Shown here: positions 23,806 through 32,651 of the stretch, one piece after another
Layout of the letters: each line of letters begins with the position of its first letter
How positions within the stretch are numbered: position 1 is the stretch's first letter
NCBI RefSeq assembly: GCF_014851865.1
Contig: NZ_JACVAM010000002.1
Span: forward strand, 186,001 to 250,000
DNA: 64,000 bases
Source: Pseudomonas sp. PDM16
GTDB lineage: Bacteria > Pseudomonadota > Gammaproteobacteria > Pseudomonadales > Pseudomonadaceae
Direction: 5' to 3'
Notes under the pieces: model-generated
Told to the model about the DNA's origin: nothing
What the model saw: only the letters and a program-made list of their open reading frames with translations
Databases searched by the model: none
Program-made: the position numbers and the translations under genes

Positions 23806-25677
23806 TCAGCGGCTGGCGGTCTTGTTGTCCCAGTTCGGCAGCTTGAACACCCAGAACGAACCACCCTGGGCAACCGGCTTGGTCAGCTCGGCCATGTCGC
23901 CGCCCCACAGCGGTACGGCGCCGCCGTAACCGGTGGTCACGCCGATATATTGCTCGCCATCCTGTTCCCAAGTGATGGGCGGGGAGACGATGCCGGTACC
24001 GACCTGGAACTTCCACAGCTCCTTGCCGTTCTTCGCGTCGAAGGCCTTGAAGTAGCCGTCGCCGGTGCCGGTGAACACCAGGTTGCCCTTAGTCGCCAGC
24101 ACGCCGGCCCACAGTGGCAGGCGCTCCTTGTGCTCCCATACCACTTTTCCGGTGGTCGGGTTCATCGCGCGCAGGATGCCGACGTGATCGTCATACAGGC
24201 GCTTGATACGGAAGCCCATGCCCAGGTACGCGGAACCCTTCTTGTAGTGCGGCTCCTCGGCCCAGTAGTCCTCTTTCCAGTGGTTGGCCGGCACGTAGAA
24301 CAGGCCGGTGTCCTGGCTGTAGGCCATCGGGTTCCAGTTCTTGCCGCCGAGGAACGGCGGTGAGACTTCCACCGACTTGCCGCGTGCCTGGCCTGGCTCC
24401 GGCTTCGGCGGACGCTGGCCCTCGTTTTCCACCGGGCGACCGGTCTTCAGGTCGATGTGGCTGGCCCAGGTGATCTTGTCGACGAAGGGGAAGGCGTTCT
24501 GCAGCTTGCCGTTCTTGCGGTCGACCACATAGAAGAAGCCGTTGCGGTCGGCGTGGGCTGTGGCCTTGACGGTCTTGCCGTCCTTGTCCTTGTAGTCGAA
24601 CAGCACCAGTTCGTTGTTGCCGGAGAAGTCCCAGGCATCGTTCGGCGTGTGCTGGTAGAACCACTTCACCTCGCCGGTGCTCGGGTCGACGCCGACCTGG
24701 CCGGAGGTATACAGGCTGTCATAGTCGTGCGGGTTGCCACCGTCGGAGGTGCGCGCCCAGCCGTTCCACGGCGCCGGATTGCCCGCGCCGACGATGATGG
24801 TGTTGGTCTCGGCATCGAAGCTGGCGCTCTGCCACGGGGCACCGCCGCCCTGGCTCCAGGCCTCCTTCTTGCCGGTCGGGTGGTTGGGATCATCTGGCCA
24901 GCTCGGCGCCTTGACGTCGCCGGTCGGGGTGCTGTCCTTGCCGTTCAGACGACCCATATGGCCTTCGACAAAGGGGCGCATCCAGACTTCTTCACCGGTA
25001 TCCGGGTCGCGGGCGAACAGCTTGCCGACCACGCCGAACTCGTCACCGGAGCTGCCATGGATCAGCAGCACCTTGCCGCTTTTGCCGTCCTTCACGATGG
25101 TCGGCGCGCCGGTCATGGTGTAGCCGGCACCGTGGTCGCCGAACTTCTTCTTCCACACAACCTTGCCGGTGTCCTTGTTCAGCGCCACGACGGAGGCGTC
25201 GAGGGTGCCGAAGAAAATCTTGTCGCCGTAGATGGCGGCGCCGCGGTTGACCACGTCGCAGCATGGGCGGATGTCGTCCGGCAGGCGGTGGTTGTAGGTC
25301 CACAGGCGTTTGCCGGTCTTGGCGTCGAGGGCGAACACGCGGGAGTAGGAGCCGGTCACATAGATCACACCGTCCCTGACGATGGCCTGGGATTCCTGGC
25401 CGCGCTGTTTTTCGTCGCCGAAGGAGAAGGACCAGGCCGGGGTCAGCTTGAATACGTTGTTGTCGTTGACCTGGGCCAGGGGGCTCCAGCGCTGGGCGTT
25501 GGTGCCCAGGCCATACTGCAGCACGTCACCGGTGGTGGTATGGTCGTTGGCGATGTCGTCCCAGGTCACCGATTTGGCGAAGACGCTGCCGGACGACACC
25601 AGAGCGAAGCCGAGAATCAGGCTCTGCACGGTGCGCGCCAGCGGGGTGGCAGTGCTGGGGAGTGTTGTTCTTGTCAT
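23806..25677 (-). CDS. pedE: PQQ-dependent ethanol dehydrogenase, calcium type
   Basis: Quinoprotein alcohol dehydrogenase (ExaA/PedE/QedH), oxidising ethanol and other short alcohols in the periplasm with PQQ as cofactor. From ATG 25677 it is 623 residues with signal peptide 1-34 (…VFA-K). Eight-bladed propeller with W motifs, adjacent-cysteine pair 'RPCCDVVNRG' for the disulphide ring at PQQ, and catalytic Asp350 in 'AWDFSGNNE'. The residue two further on is Ser352, the calcium-type pattern. An in-frame ATG upstream at 25692 is possible. Divergent from cytochrome c550 with a shared control region. Confidence 0.93.
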   Translation of the reverse strand: MTRTTLPSTATPLARTVQSLILGFALVSSGSVFAKSVTWDDIANDHTTTGDVLQYGLGTNAQRWSPLAQVNDNNVFKLTPAWSFSFGDEKQRGQESQAIVRDGVIYVTGSYSRVFALDAKTGKRLWTYNHRLPDDIRPCCDVVNRGAAIYGDKIFFGTLDASVVALNKDTGKVVWKKKFGDHGAGYTMTGAPTIVKDGKSGKVLLIHGSSGDEFGVVGKLFARDPDTGEEVWMRPFVEGHMGRLNGKDSTPTGDVKAPSWPDDPNHPTGKKEAWSQGGGAPWQSASFDAETNTIIVGAGNPAPWNGWARTSDGGNPHDYDSLYTSGQVGVDPSTGEVKWFYQHTPNDAWDFSGNNELVLFDYKDKDGKTVKATAHADRNGFFYVVDRKNGKLQNAFPFVDKITWASHIDLKTGRPVENEGQRPPKPEPGQARGKSVEVSPPFLGGKNWNPMAYSQDTGLFYVPANHWKEDYWAEEPHYKKGSAYLGMGFRIKRLYDDHVGILRAMNPTTGKVVWEHKERLPLWAGVLATKGNLVFTGTGDGYFKAFDAKNGKELWKFQVGTGIVSPPITWEQDGEQYIGVTTGYGGAVPLWGGDMAELTKPVAQGGSFWVFKLPNWDNKTASR

Positions 25678-25865
25678 GTTTGCGGTTCCCATTGGTTGAT
25701 GGACACGGGGTCGGTCGGCGAGCCGGCGGCCCGGTGCATCGATAGTGGGATCAGGCGGGGAGGCGGAATACGGAAAAGCTCCCGCGAGTGTCGGGAAAAA
25801 TGCCCGAACGGGACATGACTTGGGCTTGCTGCGAAAGGGTCTGGCGAGGCATTCAGCCAGGCTAC

Positions 25866-25879
25866 TACCAAGGGACTAG
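25866..25879. promoter_or_regulatory. TACCAAGG-type motif between pedE and pedF
   Basis: TACCAAGGGACTAG inside the larger dyad TACTA…TAGTA (25863-25881). The 359-base region 25678-26036 contains no gene and must hold both divergent promoters; this is the only strong motif I see in it, 157 bases from pedF and 189 from pedE. Confidence 0.55.
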
Positions 25880-26036
25880 TACCTGGCCACCAAAGCAGCA
25901 TTCAGGCGCTGTCGGGCCATTCCTAAGATGCGGACAAGACGCACGGAGGCTGTACACGGCGATGGTCACTCATCGATCCGTGGGCAGGCTCCCGCAAGCG
26001 TTTGCCTTGCACTGCATTTGATGAGGATGGACAGCA

Positions 26037-26474
26037 ATGAACAAGAAGAATATTTCCCGCGCTCTGCTGATCTGCGCTGGCCTTGGTTTCTCCGGCCTGG
26101 TTCTGGCCCACGGTGACGTGACCCCGCAGGCGGTCAACGTCGACGGTCTGGAGCCGCTGGGCAAGGAATGGCGCGACGAGAACCCCTACCGCGCGCCCTA
26201 CGCCAATAACAAGCTGGCGGTCGAGATCGGTACTTCCGCCTACAACCAGAACTGCGCTCGCTGCCATGGCCTGGAGGCCATTTCCGGTGGTATCGCCCCC
26301 GACTTGCGCTACCTCGAAGTGGGTGCCGAGGGTGACGAATGGTTCAAGGAGCGTGTGATCAACGGTGCGGTTCGCGACGGTGCCGTCTACATGCCGAAGA
26401 TGGCCGACTTCCTCAGCCAGGAAGCGCTGTGGGCGATCCGCTCCTACCTGGACAGCGTGCACACCGAGGAGTAA
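26037..26474 (+). CDS. pedF: Cytochrome c550 electron acceptor of quinoprotein dehydrogenase
   Basis: A 145-residue periplasmic c-type cytochrome (ExaB/PedF). Signal peptide 1-24, haem motif C73-A-R-C76-H77, sixth ligand probably Met119 or Met122 in 'VYMPKM'. Takes electrons from PedE/PedH toward the oxidase. Starts a plus-strand series of five genes; the next start is three bases after its stop. Confidence 0.92.
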   Translation: MNKKNISRALLICAGLGFSGLVLAHGDVTPQAVNVDGLEPLGKEWRDENPYRAPYANNKLAVEIGTSAYNQNCARCHGLEAISGGIAPDLRYLEVGAEGDEWFKERVINGAVRDGAVYMPKMADFLSQEALWAIRSYLDSVHTEE

Positions 26475-26477
26475 GCC

Positions 26478-27362
26478 ATGCGCCTGCTGCTGGGCTGTCT
26501 GCTGTGCCTCGCGCTGCTGGTCGGGCAGGCCCAGGCCAAGGTGCGGCCGTACGACGACATCGTCGCATCGGGCGTGCTCAAGGTGGCGGTCTACGACAAC
26601 TTCCCGCCCTACAGCGAGCTTCGTGACGGCCAGCCACACGGCATCGACGTGCGGTTGGCCGAGCGCCTGGCAGCCGGCATGGGGCTGAAGCTGGAACTGA
26701 TCTGGGTGGTACCCGGTGAGAAGCTCGACGACGACCTGCGCAACTACATCTGGAAGGGCCACTACATGCGCCCGAACCTGCTCGCCGACGTGATGCTGCG
26801 GGTGCCGTATGACCGCGACTACTCGGCCAAGCGCAACGAGCTGGGTGAGCTGGTCAACGAGCAGGTGGTGATGTTCGCCCCCTATCAGCGCGAGCGCTGG
26901 CAGGTGGCCTACGACAGCCGACGTCTGAAGGAGGTGCCAAGCATCGCGGTGTTCTCCTATCACCCGATCGGCGTCGAGGTGGACAGCGTGCCGTCCTTCT
27001 ACATGACCTCGGTGTTCGGCGGTCGCATGAGCCGTAACACCCACCATTACCCGAGCGCCTCACAGGCTTTTGCGGCGATGCGTGGCGGTGAGGTGGACGC
27101 GGTGATGGCCATGCGTGGCGAGATCGACGGGCTTCTGCATCAGGCTGGCGACGAGCGGCTGCGGCTGGCGACCAACGCCTATCCGGAGATGGGCCAGCAG
27201 GAGTGGGACATCGGCATGGCGGTACACGAAAGCAATCGCCAGCTGGCCTATGCCCTCGAGGAGACGCTCGACGGGATGATTCGCTCGGGCGAGATGACCA
27301 GTCTGTATGGCGGGCAGGGCCTGCAGTACGAGTTGCCCGGTCTCTATCAGGATGTCGAGTAG
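26478..27362 (+). CDS. Quinoprotein-associated MxaJ-like binding protein
   Basis: A 294-residue periplasmic protein of the solute-binding family 3 (signal peptide 1-20, …AQA-K; 'GVLKVAVYDNFPPYSELRDGQPHGIDVRLAERLAAGMG'-type N-terminus). It belongs to the MxaJ-like group found next to quinoprotein dehydrogenases; MxaJ is thought to help assemble or activate the enzyme rather than import a solute. No ABC permease follows it, which fits that view. Confidence 0.87.
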   Translation: MRLLLGCLLCLALLVGQAQAKVRPYDDIVASGVLKVAVYDNFPPYSELRDGQPHGIDVRLAERLAAGMGLKLELIWVVPGEKLDDDLRNYIWKGHYMRPNLLADVMLRVPYDRDYSAKRNELGELVNEQVVMFAPYQRERWQVAYDSRRLKEVPSIAVFSYHPIGVEVDSVPSFYMTSVFGGRMSRNTHHYPSASQAFAAMRGGEVDAVMAMRGEIDGLLHQAGDERLRLATNAYPEMGQQEWDIGMAVHESNRQLAYALEETLDGMIRSGEMTSLYGGQGLQYELPGLYQDVE

Positions 27363-27375
27363 GCCAGGAGGTCGT

Positions 27376-28122
27376 ATGTCCCGCATGTGGTGTCTGCTGT
27401 CTCTGCTGCTTGCCTGCACGGTGCAAGCGGGGGAGATCGATCCGCTGAATTCGCCTATGTGGGAGTTCCATCGCCAGCGCCTGCTCGGCGTCGCGCCGGT
27501 GCAGTTCGATGAGCGGGTCAGGGTGCTGGCGCCACCGTTCGCCGAAGACTCGCGCCAGGTGCCGATCGAGATCGACGCCCGCGACCTTGGCCGGCCGGTG
27601 CAGCGCATGCTGGCCTGGGCCGAGCTGAATCCGATCCCGCATATATTCACCCTGCACAGCGAGTCCGAGCGCCTGCTGCCGTTTATCGCGGTGCGCATCC
27701 GTGTCGAGCAGGCCACGGCGATCCGCGCCGCTGTGCAGACCGAGGATGGTGTCTGGCATGTCGGCTCAACCCGTGTCGATGCCGCCGGCGGCGGCTGTAC
27801 AGCGCCTAGCGTGGTGCGCGCTCAGGAAGGCTGGGAGGAGCGCCTGGGCCAGGTGCTCGGTGGGCGTTACCCGCAGGGCGACCTGGAGCGCCTGCGTCTT
27901 TCGGTGGCCCACCCGATGGACAACGGCCTGGTGGGCGGCATCCCGGAGTTCTACCTGGAGCGCGCCGAGCTGTTCGACCAGGGCGGCAAGCGCCTGGCGC
28001 TGCTCGAGCTGTTTCCCGCGGTGAGCGAGAACCCGACTCTGGGCTTCGAGCTGCGCGGTGGCGGCGAGACCGAGCTGCGCTTGCGCGACAACAATGGCAA
28101 CGAGTTCGCTGCCGAGCTCTGA
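27376..28122 (+). CDS. Quinoprotein dehydrogenase-associated SoxYZ-like carrier
   Basis: A 248-residue exported protein (signal peptide 1-18, …VQA-G) combining SoxY-like and SoxZ-like parts. The carrier cysteine is kept as Cys141 in 'DAAGGGCTAPS', and the C-terminal half (about 160-248) has the SoxZ-like fold. AGGAGGT sits before the ATG at 27376. In the Sox system SoxY carries substrates on its cysteine; here the cargo is unknown, but the family occurs only with PQQ dehydrogenases. Confidence 0.85.
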   Translation: MSRMWCLLSLLLACTVQAGEIDPLNSPMWEFHRQRLLGVAPVQFDERVRVLAPPFAEDSRQVPIEIDARDLGRPVQRMLAWAELNPIPHIFTLHSESERLLPFIAVRIRVEQATAIRAAVQTEDGVWHVGSTRVDAAGGGCTAPSVVRAQEGWEERLGQVLGGRYPQGDLERLRLSVAHPMDNGLVGGIPEFYLERAELFDQGGKRLALLELFPAVSENPTLGFELRGGGETELRLRDNNGNEFAAEL

Positions 28123-28155
28123 AGCTTCCCTCTTCCGTTCTCTGGAGTACTCCCG

Positions 28156-28488
28156 ATGATCAAGGTCAGCGTTCTGTATCCCAACCGCCCCGGCGTGCGT
28201 TTCGATCTGGGTTACTACTGCGGCACGCACATGGCCCTTGTGCGCGAGTGCCTGGGTGAGGCCTGCCTAGGCGTGGCCGTGGATCAGGGCTTGGCCGGCG
28301 GTGCGCCCGGTAGCCCAGCGCCGTTCGTGGTGGTCGGGCATCTGTTCTTCGTCAGCCTGGACAGCTTTCAGCGGTGTTTCGCCGAGCATGGCGAGCGGAT
28401 CATGGGCGACCTGCCCAACTTCACCGACGCCGAGCCGCAGGTGCAGATCAGCGACGTGCGGCTCGATTGGCGCGCGCCGGAGTGCTGA
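28156..28488 (+). CDS. EthD-family small protein
   Basis: A 110-residue cytoplasmic protein of the EthD/dimeric alpha-beta barrel type: starts 'MIKVSVLYPNRPGVRFD', contains 'YYCGTHMALV' and 'HLFFVSLDSFQRCFAEH'. EthD-like proteins are accessory factors in some degradation pathways. It lies between the SoxYZ-like and metallohydrolase genes with short gaps, so it is in the same transcript. Confidence 0.82.
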   Translation: MIKVSVLYPNRPGVRFDLGYYCGTHMALVRECLGEACLGVAVDQGLAGGAPGSPAPFVVVGHLFFVSLDSFQRCFAEHGERIMGDLPNFTDAEPQVQISDVRLDWRAPEC

Positions 28489-28490
28489 GC

Positions 28491-29426
28491 ATGCGCGGCC
28501 TGTTGCTGCTGTTCGCCCTGTTGGCTGCCGGCTCCGCCCAGGCGCAATTCGACTATCGGCTGCAACCCCGGCAGATCGCGGCGGACACCTGGCTGCTGGA
28601 AGGCAGTACCGACAACTTCGCCGAAAGCAATGGCGGCAACATCGTCAACACGGCCTTCATCGTCACCGCCGAGGGTGTACTGGTGATCGACAGCGGCCCC
28701 TCGAAGCGCTACGGCGAGGCCATGCGTCAGGCTATCGCCGGGGTCACCGACAAGCCGCTGTACAAGGTTTTGCTGACTCATCACCACCCGGACCATGTGC
28801 TGGGCAACCAGGCCTTCGCCGGCGTGCCCATCGCGGCCCTGGCTGGCACCCGCGAGCTGCTGAGCCAGCAGGGCAACGCCATGGCCGAGAATATGTACCG
28901 CCTGGTTGGGGACTGGATGCGCGGCACCGAGGTGGTGCTGCCCGACGAGACCGTCGAGCCTGGTGTGCAGGACATCGGCGGGCATCGTCTGCGCCTCTTG
29001 GCCCTGAGCGGCCATACAGGTGCCGATCTGGCGATCCTCGACGAGAGTACTGGCGTGCTGTTTGCCGGCGATCTGGTGTTCTACCAGCGTGCCTTGACCA
29101 CGCCGAACAGCCCGGGACTGGAAATCTGGCAGGCCGATCTGGAGACGCTGCAGAAGCTGCCGTGGCGGCTCATCGTGCCTGGGCACGGGCCGCTGGCCAG
29201 CGATGCCGCACCTTTCGCGCAGATGCACGACTACCTGGGCTGGCTTGATGGCCTGCTGCGTGGCGCTGCTGGTCGCGGTGAGGACATGAACGAGGTGATA
29301 CGCGCACCCATTCCCGAGCGTTTCGCCGCCGTCAGCCTGAGCCGCTACGAGCTGATCCGCAGTGTCAGCCACCTGTATCCGCGTTACGAGACGCAGGTGC
29401 TGAGGCGGATCGATCGCCGCGAGTGA
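28491..29426 (+). CDS. Quinoprotein relay system zinc metallohydrolase
   Basis: A 311-residue exported metallo-beta-lactamase-fold protein (signal peptide 1-18, …AQA-Q) related to SoxH. Zinc motif THHHPDH at 96-102 (His97, His99, Asp101, His102), 'SGHTGADLAI', 'FAGDLVFY' and 'PGHGPLA' supply the remaining metal ligands. Family members accompany the SoxYZ-like carrier; together they may form a repair or thiol-relay system for the dehydrogenase. ATG two bases after the EthD stop. Confidence 0.88.
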   Translation: MRGLLLLFALLAAGSAQAQFDYRLQPRQIAADTWLLEGSTDNFAESNGGNIVNTAFIVTAEGVLVIDSGPSKRYGEAMRQAIAGVTDKPLYKVLLTHHHPDHVLGNQAFAGVPIAALAGTRELLSQQGNAMAENMYRLVGDWMRGTEVVLPDETVEPGVQDIGGHRLRLLALSGHTGADLAILDESTGVLFAGDLVFYQRALTTPNSPGLEIWQADLETLQKLPWRLIVPGHGPLASDAAPFAQMHDYLGWLDGLLRGAAGRGEDMNEVIRAPIPERFAAVSLSRYELIRSVSHLYPRYETQVLRRIDRRE

Positions 29427-29733
29427 AGGGCGACACTCAGCGCATCGAGGACGTCGATGTGCTGTGGAAATAGCGCTTGGCGAGTCTGCAAGAGAGGTCT
29501 GGCGACCTTTTCGCGAACATGCTCGGCGCGGCGAGGCGGTGTTCCTGCCGAACTGCTGCAGCGGTCACTTCAAGCTCAGTGGAACAACCCATTCCTGTTG
29601 CCGGCACGCGCATAGCTCGGATCGGTCTCTTGGGGCTCGTTGGATCGACGGCCTTTGGCATGTCTTGCCCGGAGCATGCAGGGCGCACTGCGATAGCCCT
29701 TGGTGCCGAATCGCCTGCGGCTGGGGGTATTGC

Positions 29734-29747
29734 TACCAAGGAACTAG
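29734..29747 (+). promoter_or_regulatory. TACCAAGG-type motif before pedH
   Basis: TACCAAGGAACTAG, 110 bases before the pedH start and nearly identical to the site between pedE and pedF (13 of 14 bases). The 431-base stretch 29427-29857 contains no convincing gene; this motif and the promoter it implies are all I can identify there. Confidence 0.55.
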
Positions 29748-29857
29748 GGAAATCGGCACAGCGTTGGATAGGCGCAGGGCGGCGTCGGTCCAAGAATTTG
29801 CGGCAGACCGGGACTATTTCCCGGTTGCATAACAATGAACCCGCAGAGGTAGCCGCA

Positions 29858-31642
29858 ATGATGCACACAGGTCTTCGCAAGCCCCTCGCTCTGACGGCGC
29901 TGTCAGCCGCTCTGGCCCTGTCCAGCCTGGCCGCTAGGGCGGCGGTCACGGACGAAGAGATCATCAACGACGCCAAGACCCCGGACCAGGTGGTCACCAA
30001 CGGCCTCGGTACTCTGGGTCAGCGCTACAGCAGCCTGAACACCCTGAACAGCGAGAACGTCACTCAGCTCCGCCCGGTCTGGGCATTCTCCTTCGGTGGC
30101 GAGAAGCAACGTGGCCAGCAGGCCCAGCCGCTGGTGAAGGATGGTGTGATGTATGTCACCGGCTCCTACTCGCGGGTTTTCGCGGTCGATGCGCGCACCG
30201 GCAAGAAGCTCTGGCAGTACGACGCACGCCTGCCCGACGGCATCATGCCGTGCTGCGACGTGATCAACCGCGGCGTAGCGCTGTATGACGACCTGGTGTA
30301 CTTCGCCACTCTCGATGCCAAGCTGGTCGCCCTGAACAAGGACACCGGCAAGGTGGTGTGGAAGAAGACCGTGGCCGACTACAAGGCAGGCTATTCGATC
30401 TCTGCCGCACCGATGATCGTCAAAGGCAAGCTGATCACCGGTGTAGCCGGTGGCGAGTTCGGTGTGGTCGGCAAGGTCGAGGCCTACGATCCGAAGAACG
30501 GCGAGTTGCTGTGGAGTCGTCCGACCGTGGAAGGCCACATGGGCTATGTCTACAAGGACGGCAAGGCTGTCGAGAACGGCATCTCCGGCGGCGCACCGGG
30601 CAAGACCTGGCCGGGTGACCTGTGGAAGACCGGAGGTGCGGCTCCGTGGCTGGGTGGCTACTACGACCCGAGCACCGATTCCATCCTGATCGGTACCGGC
30701 AACCCATCGCCATGGAACTCCAACCTGCGTCCGGGCGACAACCTGTTCTCCGCCTCGCGTCTGGCGCTGAACCCGGCGGACGGCTCGATCAAGTGGCACT
30801 TCCAGACCACCCCGCACGACGGCTGGGACTATGACGGCGTCAACGAGTTGGTGTCGTTCGACTACCAGGACGGCGGCAAGGCCGTGAAGGCGGCAGCCAC
30901 CGCGGACCGTAACGGCTTCTTCTATGTGCTCGACCGCACCAACGGCAAGTTCATCCGCGGTTTCCCCTTCGTCGACAAGATCACCTGGGCCAAGGGCCTG
31001 GACAAGGATGGCCGACCGATTTACGACCCGGCCAACCGTCCGGGTGCTCCGAGCGGTGACGCCAAGAAGGGCAACACCGTGTTCGTCGCGCCGTCCTTCC
31101 TTGGCGGTAAGAACTGGATGCCGATGGCGTACAGTCAGGACACCGGTCTGTTCTACGTGCCTTCCAACGAGTGGGGCATGGACATGTGGAACGAGGGTGT
31201 GACCTACAAGAAAGGCGCAGCCTACCTAGGCTCTGGCTTCACCATCCATCCGCTCAACGAGGAATACATCGGTGTGCTGCGCGCGATCGATCCGAAGAGC
31301 GGCAAGGAGGTCTGGCGTTACAAGAACTACGCGCCTCTCTGGGGCGGGGTGCTGGCCACCAAGGGCAACCTGGTGTTCACCGGCAACCCGGAAGGCTATC
31401 TGATGGCCTTCGATGCCAAGTCCGGTAAGAAGCTCTACGAGTTCCAGACCGGCTCCGGCGTGATCGGCTCGCCGATCACCTGGGAGATGGATGGTGAGCA
31501 GTACGTCTCCGTGCTTTCCGGCTGGGGTGGTGCCGTGCCGCTGTGGGGTGGCGAGGTCGCCAAGCGGATCAAGGACTTCAACCAGGGCGGCATGCTCTGG
31601 ACCTTCAAACTGCCGAAGGACCTGGTTGCGACCAAGCACTGA
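29858..31642 (+). CDS. pedH: PQQ-dependent alcohol dehydrogenase, lanthanide type
   Basis: A 594-residue quinoprotein alcohol dehydrogenase, signal peptide 1-28 (…ARA-A). Adjacent cysteines '[10 protein letters not shown]' are present. The catalytic Asp324 is followed by Tyr and a second Asp326 in 'GWDYDGVNE'; an Asp at this place marks lanthanide-dependent enzymes (PedH, XoxF), as against Ser in PedE. It is therefore predicted to need rare-earth ions. Length and context match P. putida PedH (595 residues). Its own leader and the TACCAAGG site suggest separate control from the pedF operon. Confidence 0.93.
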   Translation: MMHTGLRKPLALTALSAALALSSLAARAAVTDEEIINDAKTPDQVVTNGLGTLGQRYSSLNTLNSENVTQLRPVWAFSFGGEKQRGQQAQPLVKDGVMYVTGSYSRVFAVDARTGKKLWQYDARLPDGIMPCCDVINRGVALYDDLVYFATLDAKLVALNKDTGKVVWKKTVADYKAGYSISAAPMIVKGKLITGVAGGEFGVVGKVEAYDPKNGELLWSRPTVEGHMGYVYKDGKAVENGISGGAPGKTWPGDLWKTGGAAPWLGGYYDPSTDSILIGTGNPSPWNSNLRPGDNLFSASRLALNPADGSIKWHFQTTPHDGWDYDGVNELVSFDYQDGGKAVKAAATADRNGFFYVLDRTNGKFIRGFPFVDKITWAKGLDKDGRPIYDPANRPGAPSGDAKKGNTVFVAPSFLGGKNWMPMAYSQDTGLFYVPSNEWGMDMWNEGVTYKKGAAYLGSGFTIHPLNEEYIGVLRAIDPKSGKEVWRYKNYAPLWGGVLATKGNLVFTGNPEGYLMAFDAKSGKKLYEFQTGSGVIGSPITWEMDGEQYVSVLSGWGGAVPLWGGEVAKRIKDFNQGGMLWTFKLPKDLVATKH

Positions 31643-31655
31643 GGTCGGTTGGGCA

Positions 31656-31674
31656 GCGAGGCTAACGGCCTCGC
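31656..31674 (+). terminator. Stem-loop directly after pedH
   Basis: GCGAGGC / GCCTCGC with a five-base loop, 14 bases after the stop. The T content after it is low, so probable rather than certain terminator. Confidence 0.5.
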
Positions 31675-31692
31675 CGTCTGTAGCTTCTCCCG

Positions 31693-31729
31693 GATGCGCG
31701 CGGTCTTCCCGAATGGGGCCGCGCGCATC
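31693..31729. terminator. Strong GC-rich inverted repeat in convergent region
   Basis: GATGCGCGCGG / CCGCGCGCATC with a 15-base loop between convergent genes. Together with the hairpin at 31656 it could end transcription from both sides. The remainder of 31643-31863 shows nothing else. Confidence 0.5.
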
Positions 31730-31863
31730 GTCGTTCTTGCCGGTAGCCTCTTTGCTGATCCGCCGACGATCACCGCGGCGCCGACTGCTGCTCTGGATCG
31801 CCAGACTTCCGAGGTATGCGTCGTACCGCCCGAATTGACCGGCTTGCTCGGCAGTGGGCGAGC

Positions 31864-32331
31864 CTAGCAGACGCTTGCGCTGACCGGCATGCCCTTCACC
31901 AGGTCGATTCCTAGGTAGCAGAGATAGCCGTCCTGCAGGTGGTACTGGCAGGTGACCGAGCCATTACCGTTGGCACGAAAACGGCTTTCATTCCCTGCAT
32001 CGCACTCATCTTTCAGGTCGGGGCCGATCTGCTGGAAGATTTCCTCGGCCGCTTCGCCCGTTATCGCCAGCGCGAGCTTGGCATTGTTTTGCTCGACCGG
32101 CATCGGATCGCCGATGGCACCTGAGTAGAGCAGGTACTGAGCCTCCATTGATCCAAATTCTTGCGGGTGAGCCGTGAAGGGGAGAATAAATAGCAGGCAC
32201 AACGCCAGGGGGCGACCCAGATGAATGCCCGGGTGTGCATGTCGCCAGGTGCGACGGCTGGTTACTGAGATAGCTGCGCGTGCTACCTCGCGGGGAAAGG
32301 CGAATAGCTTCTGTTGGTTGTGACCGTCCAT
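31864..32331 (-). CDS. Hypothetical protein with N-terminal membrane/signal segment
   Basis: A 155-residue protein; AGGAG lies eight bases before the ATG. A hydrophobic stretch at about 41-56 (PLALCLLFILPFTAHPQ) could be a signal or anchor preceded by an unusually long basic lead. The remaining 100 residues contain 'NNAKLALAITGEAAEEIFQQIG' and three Cys near the end. No family recognised. Confidence 0.6.
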   Translation of the reverse strand: MDGHNQQKLFAFPREVARAAISVTSRRTWRHAHPGIHLGRPLALCLLFILPFTAHPQEFGSMEAQYLLYSGAIGDPMPVEQNNAKLALAITGEAAEEIFQQIGPDLKDECDAGNESRFRANGNGSVTCQYHLQDGYLCYLGIDLVKGMPVSASVC

Positions 32332-32651
32332 GGTCGTGATGCTCCTGGCTCCGAAACAAAAAGGTAATCCGTTGGTGGGCGATGATCGGCTGTTCGGCCT
32401 GGGGAGTCCATATCGGCCTCATGCGTCTGATGGTCGCTGACTGCCGGTTCTCATCCGCCATGCGCCTTGTGACGTCAGATCACGTGGGGGGCGCAACGCC
32501 CCTGTCCTGGTGTCTGCCAGCTCCGTTCAGGCGATGTGTTTCGTGTTCATCCGAACAGGCTTATCCATCAATGACTTGGAGCCGACAAGGCGATAAACTT
32601 GGCGATCATCACAGAGTCCTTGGGCGGCTTGGAAAAGCCGCTGTCCAGCGT

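Noticed and set aside
24457-25818. A 453-codon frame antisense to pedE
   Set aside because: Shadow of the dehydrogenase; no signals of its own.
26478-27362. Amino-acid ABC importer binding protein
   Set aside because: No permease or ATPase follows and the neighbours are quinoprotein genes, so the MxaJ-like assignment is preferred.
29464-29832. A plus-strand frame in the pedH leader
   Set aside because: Cys/Arg-rich product without domain, overlaps the TACCAAGG site and ends before the pedH start; the region is best seen as a control region.
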